Source: Chrysemys picta bellii
Lineage: Eukaryota > Chordata > Testudines > Emydidae
DNA: 64,000 nucleotides
Direction: 5' to 3'
Assembly: GCF_011386835.1 (NCBI RefSeq)
Contig: NC_088791.1
Location: forward strand, 10,540,998 to 10,604,997
Shown here: positions 44,964 through 56,484 of the stretch, piece by piece
Numbering within the stretch: the stretch's first letter is position 1
How the letters are laid out: every line of letters begins with the position of its first letter
Notes under the pieces: generated by a model
What the model was told of the DNA's origin: nothing
What the model saw: only the letters and a program-made list of their open reading frames with translations
Database searches by the model: none
Position numbers and translations under genes: made by a program

Positions 44964-45836
44964 TAGGGCCCTACATTTTCAGTTTTTAATGTATTTAATT
45001 TTTCCTGGGAATTTGTCGGTGTTTATTACCACAACAACTAAAACAGGTGAAAATCAGTGCAAAAAACTATTAATCATTTTTCTGGGTAAATATCGGGGTT
45101 TATTTTGGTGGACGTAAAGACGGAGGAAAACGTATTCAGTAGATTAATGCTCTGAATTCCGTTCATCAGTGGGGTTTGCTGCAGAGTTTGCTGCAGAACT
45201 AAAACCCAACTCAAAACACAACGCCACTTCCGAGTTTAAGAAAACAGTACATCTCTAATCCCCAAATAAAACTTTCAGTTAAATAGACTTAGAACTATTA
45301 GCCTATAAATATTTACATTTAATAATTGGGCCACACCATTTGCAGCGCGAACACTCAACTTCATCCTTTTCTCCTGTGTTTTTTTTTCAACTTTTAAATA
45401 CTTCCTTATGTTCTGAAACATAGTCTGATACAGATTTTCATTTTCTTCCCATTTTAGTGTCAGATTTTTAAACTGTTATCTGCTAACAGCTTGAAGTGTG
45501 TACGTGGTGGGCGTGAGATTCATCAGTATGTTCAGATGCGCGCACACACACTTCAGAGCTTGCGTGCGGGCCTGTTTGTTTATTGTATGTATCTTCTAGA
45601 CTAATACATAGCCTGACTTCAGCAGGCAGCTTTGCGTAGACACACAGACTAATGTATTATCGTAATACATAGATCTCATGCAATGTGTTGTATTTTCCTA
45701 ATAAAGCAAGTTAGTTTTTATATATTTGAATGATACAAAAGTAGGGTGAAAATCAGAAAAAAGTGAATACTACTTTTTTGTAAAACCCAGGAATTTTTCA
45801 GTAAAAATCAGTTTAAACTGAAAACGAAGGGGCTTA
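44964..45836. mobile_element. 873-bp TIR element, hAT-like
   Basis: The left end 'tagggccctacattttcagt' pairs with the inverse of the right end, 'taagccccttcgttttcagt'. Similarity extends inward ('aatttttcctgggaatttg' and 'aaaaattcctgggttttac'). The flanking octamers gcaacagg and gaaagagg agree at six of eight positions. The interior is AT-rich, without a transposase frame. Confidence 0.65.
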
Positions 45837-47570
45837 GAAAGAGGTAACTTGTATTCGATCGGGGATTTTATCTCATTTGAAAATGTAAAGCCTGAGGCTC
45901 CAGCGTTATGTTTATTTTCTGTGTAACCGGTCTGTGTTTGCTTTTCCTTACTGCTGCTGCTTTGAATCGGTGATTTTTCTGTTAAATACACTTGTGTGTT
46001 TTTACCTCAAGCAGGTCTCTGGTGTGCAGGCCGTGTGGCGTGTGCACACCAAAGGAAGCTGCTGCCTGGGGAATTGGTTTCATGCCTTCGATGTGACCAA
46101 CTGGAGGGGAAACATCCCCTTGTCTGGTAGTTAAGAGCTCAGGGAGGCCGGATTTGGGGAGATTCAGGACTGGAAGGGCTGGTGGTGTCCCCCTGCATGG
46201 AGTGACTAGGCAGCTGGGAGCCAAGGTGTGATGATGTGCTGGTGGGCTGGCCACTGGTGTCAGGAGTCTGAACCAAAGCCGCACAGCAATAAAGGTACCC
46301 AAGGCTACGGGGCCGGTGGTGGCGAGAACCCCTTACTGGACTGGGGTAGTCCCCAAAACGTCACATAGGCCTGAATGGAGACACCAGCTACACATGGCTT
46401 CAATCCTCAGGAGTGGCTGCAATCCATATGCAAATTGTGTAAACGGCCCCTGTCTTTATTCCGGGCCAAGCTAAAACCTTTGACAACCCCAGCTTTTGAA
46501 GATATTCAGAATTCAGATCTGGACCCAAGTTTTGTGGCTTACGCCCATCTCAAGAATCAGGATCTAAGTCTCTGTGCCATGGAACGAAGGACTCTGCAGC
46601 AGCCTCTGTGAAGAATGTGCGGTTAAATTACCGGTTAAAGTGACCTCCATGTGGGAGCATAGAATTGGTTCCCTCGGGCTCATGGGAGATGGGAGCACAA
46701 CATGATCAGCCCTTGGGGAGTGTCCTGGTATGTCCTTGCATTTATGTTAGTTAGCCACCATATATCTCTCTATGTGTTATACAGAGTTCCAGAGAGAGTG
46801 GGATCCCTGGTAAACAAAGGAGACAAAGCTAGAACTCAAGTTGTGTGGAAGCCTGTTTGTGTCCATAGTTCTAGCTGTTTTCCTTAATAATCACCTCCTG
46901 CTTCATGTGGCCTGAGATGCTATAGAGAAGGAAGGGAATGCATCATCTGCTCAAGCAACCTCCTTCCCCTGCACACCTGCACATACGGCCAAAATTCAGA
47001 TCAGGGCTCGCAAATGAAGGAAGCTATGACCACCCGTCCCAAATCGAGGGAAGGTCCCTGCCATTCAGTGTGTGTAGGGGATCGCTTAGAACACCTTCAC
47101 ACACACGAGCTACTGTGCTCTGCCATGCAAGACAGCCTCTTCTATTGCCAAGCACAGGAATCACAGACATGATCAATCAGAAAGGGAAAAACTAAAAGCC
47201 CTAAAATACACGTCATTCTTTTTCCTCTTGCTAAAAAGCACTGTAATGAACTGGTTAATCTATGGGTATGTGTTTGCACCACTGCCCCCTACTGGATGGA
47301 ATCAGAACTGCCCAGCTGTGGCCAAATGGGCCTCTATTTGAAAGAGTCAGTGGCAATTCTCCTTCAGCTCAAGTGGCAGAGGACAGTGTTTTTGGAGCAG
47401 GAGGCCCCGCGTTCTATCACTGAATTTCCAAATGTCCATCGTGTGCCGCGTAGCAACAGCCATGAAGGCCTGGTACGCAGGGATTAATTCCAAACCATGC
47501 AAGTCTCTCCTTGTTTGGGGTTTTCACTGCAGACTCAAATCACCCTCCTCAAAAGACTTGCTAAGGTTCA
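45837..47570. other. Unannotated stretch
   Basis: No repeat, exon or RNA gene is recognised over 1.7 kb apart from the CTCF-like site at 47281. Frames of up to 106 codons on either strand carry no domain. Confidence 0.35.
47281..47295 (-). promoter_or_regulatory. CTCF-like core, minus orientation
   Basis: ACTGCCCCCTACTGG is the inverse of CCAGTAGGGGGCAGT, essentially the CTCF core consensus. The following 'atggaatcagaactgcccag' matches the inverse flank of the site at 28009 at most positions. Confidence 0.55.
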
Positions 47571-47584
47571 CTTCCATTTGGATG

Positions 47585-47761
47585 TAAAGTATCAGAAGGG
47601 TAGCCGTGTTAGTCTGAATCTGTAAAAAGCAACAGAGGGTCCTGTGGCACCTTTAAGACTAACAGAAGTATTGGGAGCATAAGCTTTCGTGGGTAAGAAC
47701 CTCACTATGCTCCCAATACTTCTGTTAGTCTTAAAGGTGCCACAGGACCCTCTGTTGCTTT
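47585..47761 (+). mobile_element. Fold-back tRNA-headed SINE with 13-bp duplication
   Basis: The sense arm runs from 'gtagccgtgttagtctgaat' over 'gcaacagagggtcctgtggc' to 'cgtgggtaagaacctcac'. Without spacer it switches to antisense ('tatgctcccaatacttctgt', 'aaaggtgccacaggaccctc', 'tgttgcttttt'). The arms pair over roughly 58 bp, almost perfectly. The duplication ttccatttggatg lies at 47572-47584 and 47762-47774. The antisense arm stops at the internal A-run (AAAAAGC) of the head. Confidence 0.93.
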
Positions 47762-47819
47762 TTCCATTTGGATGCAATCTGAACCAAGCTGCCAGCCAAA
47801 CCTCGGCTGGTTACAAGTT

Positions 47820-48240
47820 TGCATCACATTCTGCAGAGATCCCATTTTCATGAGGATTTTGACCCGAAATAGAACAAATCATGGGGTCTGGATCCAGGAT
47901 GGGATTTGAATCCAAATTTCCCTCAATCTGGGTGTGCTGGGGCTTGAGGAGGAGGGCCAAGTGCAAAGTTGAGTCCTGGACCAAATGCGGATCTGGATCT
48001 AACCTCAGGCTCCAATGTTTGGTTCAGGCCCATCCCCAAACTCCCTGAACCTTGGAGCATTCAGAACCCAGTTCCAGGTCCGAAATAACTTTATAATGGA
48101 CCGGTCTCCACTGACCGTTACAGTATTGAAATCCCAGTTTGGATTAGAGCTTTGTGCCTTGGATGACGTCTCTCCAGGTGCTCCCAACCTGCACTGTCAT
48201 CATCAGGATGGCGTGGTGGCAAATGGTTCTTTATCCCATT
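47820..48240. repeat. Possible degraded repeat of 'ggatctggatct' type
   Basis: The stretch has alternating 'tctggatccaggatgggatt', 'gcggatctggatctaacctc' and 'ccctgaaccttggagcattc' segments, like a degraded MITE family. Boundaries are not visible. Confidence 0.3.
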
Positions 48241-48827
48241 AACCCCCACACCCCAACCATCCAGTCCCCCCTGCTGCATGTCTTACAATATGCCAATACG
48301 TTTAAAGGGGTTGGGGGGAAGGGCATATATTACAGCCTAATGGAAAATCAATTACACAGCGTGTAAAATGAGAAAATTCCCTGTCATTTTCACCCAATTT
48401 CTCACACCACTCCCTGCTCCTGAGTGACAACAGTAGATTATGTCTATTTACAGCTATGTCGAGGAGCACAGAAATAAGCAAAGGTAGAATCCAGGCCTGG
48501 GGCCTTTCTCTAAATGCTCTGTCAACCTGGGAGTGAGTCATCGCACGGATGCAGTTCTAGGCTGGCTGTGTAAAAGGCACTTCTGTTTATGATTATGGGT
48601 GGGGGAAAGAAATTTATTTCTGGGTAACAATTTTCTCCTATATAAACAAACAAACAAAATCCCTAACAAAACAAAACATGGTGTCTAATTGGGAGTTGCA
48701 GAAGACCGCATCCGCTGGAGGGAAACATACTGAGCTTTAAAGGGGTGAATACCACGGACTGCATGCCCCATCCTCTGATGTTAACAACCTCCATGGGATT
48801 GCGAGCAACAATTGTTGTTAATGAGGG

Positions 48828-48923
48828 TTGCGATTTTTAAAGAGGTCTAGGGGGTTTAGAGACATCTTTCATTAAAGTTAATGGAAGATGTGTCTAAAGC
48901 CCCCAGACAGCTTTGAAAATCTC
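48828..48923. mobile_element. Palindromic MITE
   Basis: The left arm 'gatttttaaagaggtctagg' and 'gggtttagagacatctttc' mirrors the right arm 'gaagatgtgtctaaagcccc' and 'cagacagctttgaaaatctc', around 'attaaagttaat'. About 96 bp; no clear target duplication. Confidence 0.7.
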
Positions 48924-49069
48924 AGCCAAGATGCTTATGACTCTGAGTCTCTAACAAGCTGTAAATAAGGACCAGCCCCAAAGCCCACTGCAGTCAGTGG
49001 AAAGAACCCCATTGACTTGAGGGGATTCTGGATCAGGCCCTAGCACTCTAACTACACCGGCTCATAGAG

Positions 49070-49330
49070 GTGGTGAGGCTGACTCCTGATTGCAGAGCCA
49101 GGCAGTGTACAAGGCAGGATTAGAACACAGAGCTGGTCATGCTAAATGCTTTTGTTTATCCACTAGACCACATGGTCCTTTAAACCAATAGCCTCTCTCT
49201 GGGCCAGAGTCCTCCCTGGTGTGATGCCACAGATACCACAGTGTTACATCAGGGATGCATCTGTGTCTCATTTATTCCATCTGTGAAATGGGGCTCCTCG
49301 TACCTACACACAGAGGTGAGACAAAGCTTA
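49070..49330 (-). repeat. Two MIR-type fragments
   Basis: An antisense piece at about 49070-49190 ('ggcaggattagaacacagag', 'tatccactagaccacatggt') is followed by a sense-like piece at about 49260-49320 ('attccatctgtgaaatgggg'). The opposite orientations suggest two insertions. Confidence 0.55.
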
Positions 49331-49366
49331 ATTCATTAATGTATGTTTAACACATACAATAAGGGG

Positions 49367-49783
49367 TCAGTGTGGTAGCCCTGTTAGTCTGTATTAGCAA
49401 AAAGAATGTGGAGTACTTGTGGCACCTTGGAGACTAACAAATTTATCTGGGCATAAGCTTTTGGGTCACTACACAAAGTAAAAACTATTTCCCCATGCTA
49501 TTTTTCCCCTACTGTTACTCACACCTTCTTTGTTTGAAAGGGGCCATCCTGATTATCACTACAAAAGTTTTTTTTTCTCCTGCTGACGTAGCCCACCTTA
49601 ATTGATTAGTCTCGTTATCGTTGGTATGGCAACACCCATTTGTTCATGTTCTCTGTGTATATATCTCTTCCTACTGTATTTTCCACTGCATGCATCCAAT
49701 GAAGTGGGTTTTAGCTCACAAAAGCTTATGCCCAAATAAATGTGTTAGTCTCTAAGGTGCCACAAGTACTCCTCGTTCTTTTT
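49367..49783 (+). mobile_element. Long fold-back tRNA-headed SINE
   Basis: The sense head at 49367-49460 ('gtggtagccctgttagtctg', 'gagtacttgtggcaccttgg', 'gggcataagcttttgg') is followed by a long antisense copy. It has 'ctactgtattttccactgca', 'catccaatgaagtgggtttt', 'cacaaaagcttatgcccaaa' and 'gtgccacaagtactcctcgt', 'tcttttt'. Duplications acaataagggg (49356-49366) and acagtaagggg (49784-49794) agree at 10 of 11. The antisense arm again ends at the internal A-run of the head. Confidence 0.88.
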
Positions 49784-49924
49784 ACAGTAAGGGGCTGATC
49801 CTAAAGCCCACTGAAATCAATAGAAGACTTCAGGCCCTGGTTGCAGTGTATTATTATATAACACGTTCATAGGACTGCTGTGTGGGATGAGTATGAAGAA
49901 TAAACTGATACGTAGCACATCTCC

Positions 49925-50125
49925 AGTACCTTTGAAGATAGCCAAGGGCTTAACAAACCTTCATGCATTTAGCCTTATGACACCCCTTGGAGACAGGCCA
50001 CAGGTAGCCTATGTGACACAAGGAGAAGATAAGTGATTTGCCCAAGGTGACGCAGCAATTCACGGGCAGAGTTGGAAATAGAACCCGGGCATTCTGAGCC
50101 TCTGGTCCCCGCTCTAATCATTGCA
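49925..50125 (-). repeat. MIR-type CORE-SINE, antisense
   Basis: It shows 'acaaggagaagataagtgat', 'ttgcccaaggtgacgcagca' and 'aatagaacccgggcattctg', ending 'ctctaatcattgcac'. Confidence 0.8.
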
Positions 50126-50129
50126 CAAG

Positions 50130-51130
50130 TTTAAATCCCCTGTTGCTGGGCAGTAGGCTGCTGACATCAGGATTCATTTCAAATGTGAGCGAGAAATGTG
50201 CTCCGCTTCTTCATCTTTTCATCCCAGCCATCACGCCTTGTATGCTTTGAGCTTCAAAGTCATCGGCTCCCCCGAGCCCACAGGAACAGCAGCCTGAGAC
50301 GTGTTCATCCTCGATGAGACCCAGGGAATTCACTCCGCGCTCCTTGCTTCTATCCCAGCCGCGAGCAGCTTGGCTGAGTGACCCCCTCATCTGCAAATCA
50401 ATGGGAGAGTCCTGATTTCTGCAGCCCCGTAAGCCCAGGGTGATTAAGCAGTAGTGGCTTCATTCCAGACACCACGTGCTCTCCGTTTTGCATCCTTTTG
50501 CAACCATGTCGTGACGGGGCCTGTTGACGTGGGGTCACAGCCCAACATCGTCACACAGAGTCGCGATTCTGTCGGCCTCCAAATGGGCTGACCCTGGGGA
50601 CTGAACGGGGACCACCGGCGGTAAGAGAGCAGAAGTCGCCGTTACTCAAGCTATCAAGCCAGCCGCTCTAGCTGAGAGCTGTAGCAGCCTCATCTCCTCT
50701 GGGAATCGGGCACTGAGAGGGACGCAGACCGCACACTGGCCAGTAGGTTACACAGCACCCTGGCGCAAAGACCCTAATGTCACTAAGCACCACCACAGCA
50801 TGGTTATTTTGCCCTGCAGGCAAACAGGGAACAGATGGTCATCCTGCTGGGACCTGGGCACTTTGTTTGGGCCCTGGAGCCGGGGCTGAGTGGGTCAGGC
50901 CATCAGTACGGGTTTAAGAAGACTTTACATTGTACCAAACTGATGCTCATTTCTCCTCGCGCGGCTGTGCTGAGACAGGGCTGGCTGATTGTTCCAGATC
51001 TACAGCTGGGGAACAAGAGGCCCAGAGAGGTTAAAGCCAGCATTTGGAGAAGTGGCTGCTGCTTTTGCAGTCCCAGCTTGTCCCACTTCGGGCCTCGTTA
51101 TCTGCAGTGCTGAGAATCCAGGGTTTCCGG
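50130..51130. other. Unannotated stretch, possible tRNA-SINE remnant
   Basis: The part at 50575-50700 ('gggactgaacggggaccacc', 'gccgctctagctgagagctg') resembles an antisense tRNA-like SINE head, weakly. Otherwise nothing is recognised. Confidence 0.3.
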
Positions 51131-51134
51131 GAAG

Positions 51135-51330
51135 GAGGTGAATGGGTTGGACTGGGACTCAGGAGAGCCGCGTTCGATTGCCCCAGGCTTTCGGCATCAC
51201 CCACTCTCTCTGCGCCTCAGTTTCCCCGGCTGTAAATGGGGATAGTGACCCGGTTCGGATTGCAAGCTCTCCAGCAGGCACAATGGGCCACTGATCTCAG
51301 CGGGGGCCCTATGTGCTGCTGTAATACCTG
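51135..51330 (+). repeat. MIR-type CORE-SINE with tail
   Basis: Sense order: 'gactgggactcaggagagcc', 'ctctgcgcctcagtttcccc', 'ctgtaaatggggatagtgac' and 'cacaatgggccactgatctc'. Confidence 0.8.
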
Positions 51331-51664
51331 AAAGTAAACCTAATTAAAGCCAATGAAGCTGTGCTTAGCACCTGGGAAAGCCAGGCCCTCAGCCTGGCAG
51401 CCAAGTTTGACCCATGTGGCAAACAGAACCAGCAGAGCAAACGGGTAGCGGGGAACTCAGGAGCTCCTGGGTGTGAGCAACATGAAAATGCTGGCTACAT
51501 ACAAGGCTATGGCAGCTACCACCTTGGCACTGAAGTGCTTTGTCCTTTGCCTTCTCGCCTAAGATCACACCATGAGTTCTGGCAGAAGGAAAAGAACTCA
51601 GCTCCCTTGAGTACCAGGCCTACACATTAACCCAGCCCAGCCCGCTCCCCGCTAGTAATAGTGC

Positions 51665-51835
51665 CTAACTTTTTCATCAGTACACAACAAAACACTTTAC
51701 AAAGGAAGGTATCCCCACCTTGCAGAAGAGGAAACTGAGGCACAGGGACTTACCCACAGTCACCCAGCAGCAGAACTGGGACTAAAACAGAAATCTCCTG
51801 GGTCCTAGTCAACTGTGTTATCCACTAGGCAACTC
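51665..51835 (-). repeat. MIR-type CORE-SINE, antisense
   Basis: It shows 'gaggaaactgaggcacaggg', 'agtcacccagcagcagaact' and 'gtgttatccactaggcaact'. Confidence 0.85.
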
Positions 51836-52435
51836 TGCCACCCACTACATTGTGCTGTCTCTTTAATTTCCCTCGTCGTCATGAGCACTGCCTTCTTCCC
51901 AAGAGCCCCCCCTATTCCACAGTCCGAGCAAAGAGAAGAATGAGTCCAGAAAACCATTCCCACACAAATGCAAGCTGCAGCCTGTCTCTCTCTGATAGCA
52001 TGGGCATGTGTGCCCAGTGCTCATTGCTGGTGTATCCCAGGAGATGCATTAGATGGATGTTTATCTGCAGGGCTTGTGCTAAGTGGCCTGTGCACCCAGA
52101 AGCAGATGGTAGAGCTGCCAAGATTGATGGGTAGCGCACAGAGAGGGGACATTGCGGGGGTGCAAGATAACCCCGTTAGTCTCCACCGCTGACATCTAGG
52201 CGTGCGTACACTTTCAGGAGAAGGAGCACAGTGAGGGTCTCTCTCTCTCTAAAGACGACTGCAGAGTCAGAAGCCGATGAGGAGTTATTTCATTAGCCTC
52301 ATCCACACTGCCGTTGGACTCAGAGGCATTATTTTGTTATGTTGGGGCTGGAGATGTTTGCATTAGGAAAAGACCTACACCCAGCACTGGAGAACTCAAA
52401 CCAGGAGTTAACCCAGGTCCCTCCTTCTTCCTGTA

Positions 52436-52575
52436 ATCATAGAATCATAAAATCTCAGGGTTGGAAGGGACCTCAGGAGGTCATCTAGTCCAACCCCCTG
52501 CTCAAAGCAGGACCAACAGCAACTAAATCATCCCAGCCAGGGCTTTGTCAAGCCTGACCTTAAAAACCTTAAATA
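52436..52575 (-). repeat. CR1 3' end, antisense
   Basis: It begins 'atcatagaatcataaaatct', 'cagggttggaagggacctca', 'ggaggtcatctagtccaacc', and continues 'gggctttgtcaagcctgacc'. It is a short 5'-truncated copy immediately upstream of a long CR1 on the other strand. Confidence 0.93.
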
Positions 52576-52859
52576 CCCTGGGACAGGGCATAGGGGCTAT
52601 TAAACTGCTTCAACAGGTTGAGGGAGGGTTCCGCAAAGGGGCTCTGTCAGGGCCCCTGCACTGTCCCTCTTGCGAGCCTTGGCAGAGGGGGCGTTGGGTC
52701 AGGCCCATGGCACAGGGTGCTAGAGGGTTTCTGGGCTGCTCAGCAGCCCATAAGCAACCTTGGCCAGACTGCCATAAGCTAAAACAGCCCAGAATATGTA
52801 GGGCACAAAAGCGGCATGAAGCTACATTTGCTGGAATAACTCATGACCCCCTGGTGGAA

Positions 52860-55683
52860 TGAGGAAAAGCCACGGGACACGGGAATACCAGGGTACAACA
52901 CAAACAGGAATAACAGAATAGGTTGTGCTGGTGCGGGAGCAGCACTGTGTGTGAACGAAAGCATGGAGCCAAATAAATAAAAAATCTTCAATGACTCAAG
53001 CTGTACCACAGAATCTCTACAGATAGAAATTAGTTGCTTGAACAATAAGAGTATAGCGATAGAAATATACTACTGCCCACCTGACCAGGAAGGTGACGGT
53101 GACGGTGAAAAGTTCAGGGAGATCAGAGAAGCTACCAAGGCAGAAAATGCAATAATAATGGGGCATTTCAACTATCTCCATATTGACTAGGTACATGTTA
53201 GCTCGGGAAGGAACGTAGAGGTAAAATGTCTAGACACCTTTAATGATTGCTTCTTGGAGCAACTTGTCCTGGAACCCACAAGGGGAGAGGCAGTTCTTTA
53301 TTTAGTCTTAAGTGGAGCACAAGAGCTGGTCCAAGAGGTGAATATAGCTGAACCACTCAGTAATAGCAACCATAATGTAATGAAATGTAACATTCTTTGT
53401 AGGGAGAAAATGCCAAAGAACCCCACCACAGTAGCATTTAACTGCAAAAAGGGGAACTACAGAAAAATTCAGAAGCTAGTTAAATGGAAATTAAAAGGAA
53501 CAAGCACAAGGGTGAAATGCCTGCAAACTGCATGGAGACTATTTAAAAACTCCAGAACAGAGGCTCAAACTAAATGTATACCCCACATTAAAAAACAACA
53601 GTAAGAGGACCAAAAAAATGCCACCATGGCTAAACAGTAGAATTAAAGAGGTGGTTAGAGGCAAAAGGGCCTCCTTTAAGAAACTGGAAGTGAAATTTTA
53701 GTGAGGAAAATAGAAATGAGCATAAACTCTGGCAAGTCAAGTATAAAAGTATAATTAGGCAGATCAAGAAAGAATTTGAAGAGCAACTAGCTAAAGACAC
53801 ACAAACAGACAGCAAAAAAAATGTAAGTACATCAAAAGCAGGAAGCCTGTCAAACAGTCAGTGGGGGTCACTGGATGATTGTGGTGCTATAAAAGCACTC
53901 AGGGGAGACAAAGGCCAATGTGAAGAAGCTAAATGAATTCTTTGTGTCAGTGTTCACTGCAGAGGATCTGAGGGAGATTCCCACACCTGAGCCATTCTGC
54001 TTAGGCAACAAATCTGAAGAACTATCCCAGATTAAGGTATCAATAGAGGAGGTTTTAGAACAAAGTGATAAATTAAACAATACTCACTCACCAAGACCAG
54101 ATGATATTCACCCAAGAATTCTGAAGGAACTCAAATATCACATGCAGAACTACTAACTTTGGTATGCAACCTAGCATTTAATCAGCCTCTGTACCAGGAT
54201 AGCTCTGTACCAGGACTGGAGGATAGCTAATGTAATTCCAATTTTTTTAAAAAGGCTCCACAGGCAATCCTAACTTCAGTACTAGGAAAATTGGTTGAAA
54301 CAATAGCAAACAGAATTATCAGACCCATAGATGAACATGATAAGTTGGAGAAGAATCAACATGGCTTTTGTTAAGGAAAATCATGCCTCACCAATCTATT
54401 AGAATTGTTTGAGGGGTCAACAAACACGTGGACAAGGGTGGTCCAGTGGATGTAGTGTACTTAGACTTTCAGAAAGTCTTTGATAAGGTCCCTCACTAAA
54501 GGCTCTTAAGCAAAGTCAACTGCCATGGTAGACAGGGAAGGTTCTCTCATGGATCAATAACAGTTAAAAGATAGGAAATGAAGGGTAGCAATAAATGGTC
54601 AGTTTTCACAATGGAGAGTGGTAAATAGTGGGGTTCCCCAAGGATCTGTACTGGGACCAGTGCTGTTCAACATATTCATAAATGATCTGGAAAAGGAGGT
54701 GAACAGTGAGGTGGTAAAATTTGCAGACTATACAAAATTACTGAGGATAGGTAAGTCCCAAGCTGACTGCGAAGAGCTACAAAGGGAGCTCACTAAACTG
54801 GGTGGCTGAGTGACAAAATGGCAGATGAAATTTGATGTTGATATGTGCAAAGTAATGCACATCGGAAAACATACTCCCAACTCTACCTACAGAATGATGG
54901 GATCTTGGAATCATCGTGGCTAGTTCTCTGAAAACATCCACTCAATGTGCAGCAGCAGCTAAAAAGTGAACAGAATGCTAGGAACCATTAGGAAAGGGAT
55001 AGTTAATCAGACAGAAAATATAATAATAATGTCACTATATAAATCCATGGTGCACTCACATCTTGAATACTGCATGCAGGTCTGGTCACCCCATGTCAAA
55101 AAAGATATACTGGAATTGGAAAAACTGTAGAGAAGGGCAACAAAAATAATTAGGGGTATGGAACAGCTCCTATACAAAGAGAGATTAAAAAGACTGGGAC
55201 TGCTTATTTTAGCAAAGAGATGACTAAGGGGGATATGATAGAGGTCTATGAAATCACTAATGGTGTGGAGAAAGTGAATAGGGAAGTGTTATTTATCCCT
55301 TCACAGAACATAAAAACTATGGGTCATCCAATGAAATTAATAGGCAGCAGGTTTAAAACAAACATAAGGAAGTACTTCTTCACACAACACACAGTCAACG
55401 TATGGAACTTGTTGCCTGGGGATGTTGTGAAGGCCACAAGTATAACTGGGTTCAAAAAAGAGTTAGATAATTTCATGGAGGAGATTCATCAACCCCATGT
55501 TTTGATGTCCCTAAACCTCCAACGGCCAGAAGCTGGGACTGGATGACAGAGGATGGATCTCTCAAAATTGCCTTGTTCTGTTCATTGCCTCTGAAGCATC
55601 TGGCATTGGCCACTGTCAGAAGACAGGATACTGGGCTAGATGGACCTTTGATATCACCCAGTATGGCCGTTCTTATGTTCTTG
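52860..55683 (+). pseudogene. CR1 LINE, about 2.8 kb, inactivated ORF2
   Basis: This is the longest mobile element here. CR1 ORF2 is an endonuclease plus reverse transcriptase that nicks DNA and copies the element RNA on site. Plus-strand remnants, in order: endonuclease (YYCPPDQ near 53070; MGHFNYLHID-like at 53160), endonuclease end and linker at 53254-53604, RT fingers at 53920-54156 (NTHSPRPDDIHPRILKELK), RT palm at 54618-54809 (SGVPQGSVLGPVLFNIFIND), and C-terminus at 55220-55546 ([20 protein letters not shown]). The catalytic FADD is FADY (codon 54729-54731). Several stops and frameshifts separate the pieces. It ends with the CR1 3' tail 'gtatggccgttcttatgttc'. ORF1 and the 5' end are missing. 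Confidence 0.93.
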
Positions 55684-56029
55684 CTCCACATTCTGAGCTG
55701 TTCCGTCTGTGCTGTTGAATCCGGCCACCTCTGTCAAATCAAATCACATATTTCTAATATTGTGATCATTCTAATATCTGACACAAATATCCCTTATCCT
55801 CTAGGTCTGGTCCAACCCCATTCAGCTCGCCATAGCTGTAGAATCTTGTCTTTTGATTTTAAATTAAAGATCCAGCCAAAAAAAGCTATTTGTGTCCTGG
55901 TGACTACTTCATGATTTGACATCCAGCTGCAATACTCCGAATACTCTTCACTTGCATTACAATGGAAACCTTCAGCCAGGCACTGGAAACATTAATTAGT
56001 TCTCACCACCATCCTGGCTGAGGCAGCTC
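55684..56029. other. Unannotated stretch
   Basis: No repeat or gene is recognised directly downstream of the CR1. AT-rich; 'ttttaaattaaagatccagc' near 55860. Confidence 0.35.
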
Positions 56030-56170
56030 AGCGTGTTTAATCATTTTACATATGGGTAAACTGAGGCACGGACAGGTTAAGAATTTTGTCCAAGGCCATG
56101 CCAGGGTTGAGAGCAGAATACAAGAGCCCTGACTTTGAATCCTTTGTTCAGACCATCAGAAATGCTTCCT
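56030..56170 (-). repeat. MIR-type CORE-SINE fragment, antisense
   Basis: It shows 'tatgggtaaactgaggcacg', 'gtccaaggccatgccagggt' and 'ccctgactttgaatccttt'. Confidence 0.7.
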
Positions 56171-56484
56171 CCCATGTGTAGTTTATAAGGGACCTGGTCC
56201 ACCCAGTCTAGGTGGGGACAGAAATCTAGAGGAGATGTTCCTCTAGGCACTTCCTCTTTTTGCCATCTGAGTAAGCTGATGGAGGGGGTCTTTCAACCAT
56301 CCAGATATCCTGGCTACCTCTCTACACTGAAGATTGTCTCAGGGTTCCCAAGTTAATTCAGAGCAGATCATTGGCCCATCCAAGCCCATATGTTATCACC
56401 AGCGGCAATCTGTACCTGATGCTTTGGAGGAGGTGAAGCCCCCACCTTCCATAGCAGTTCCTTAAATCTCGCTGTGCCTAACCA

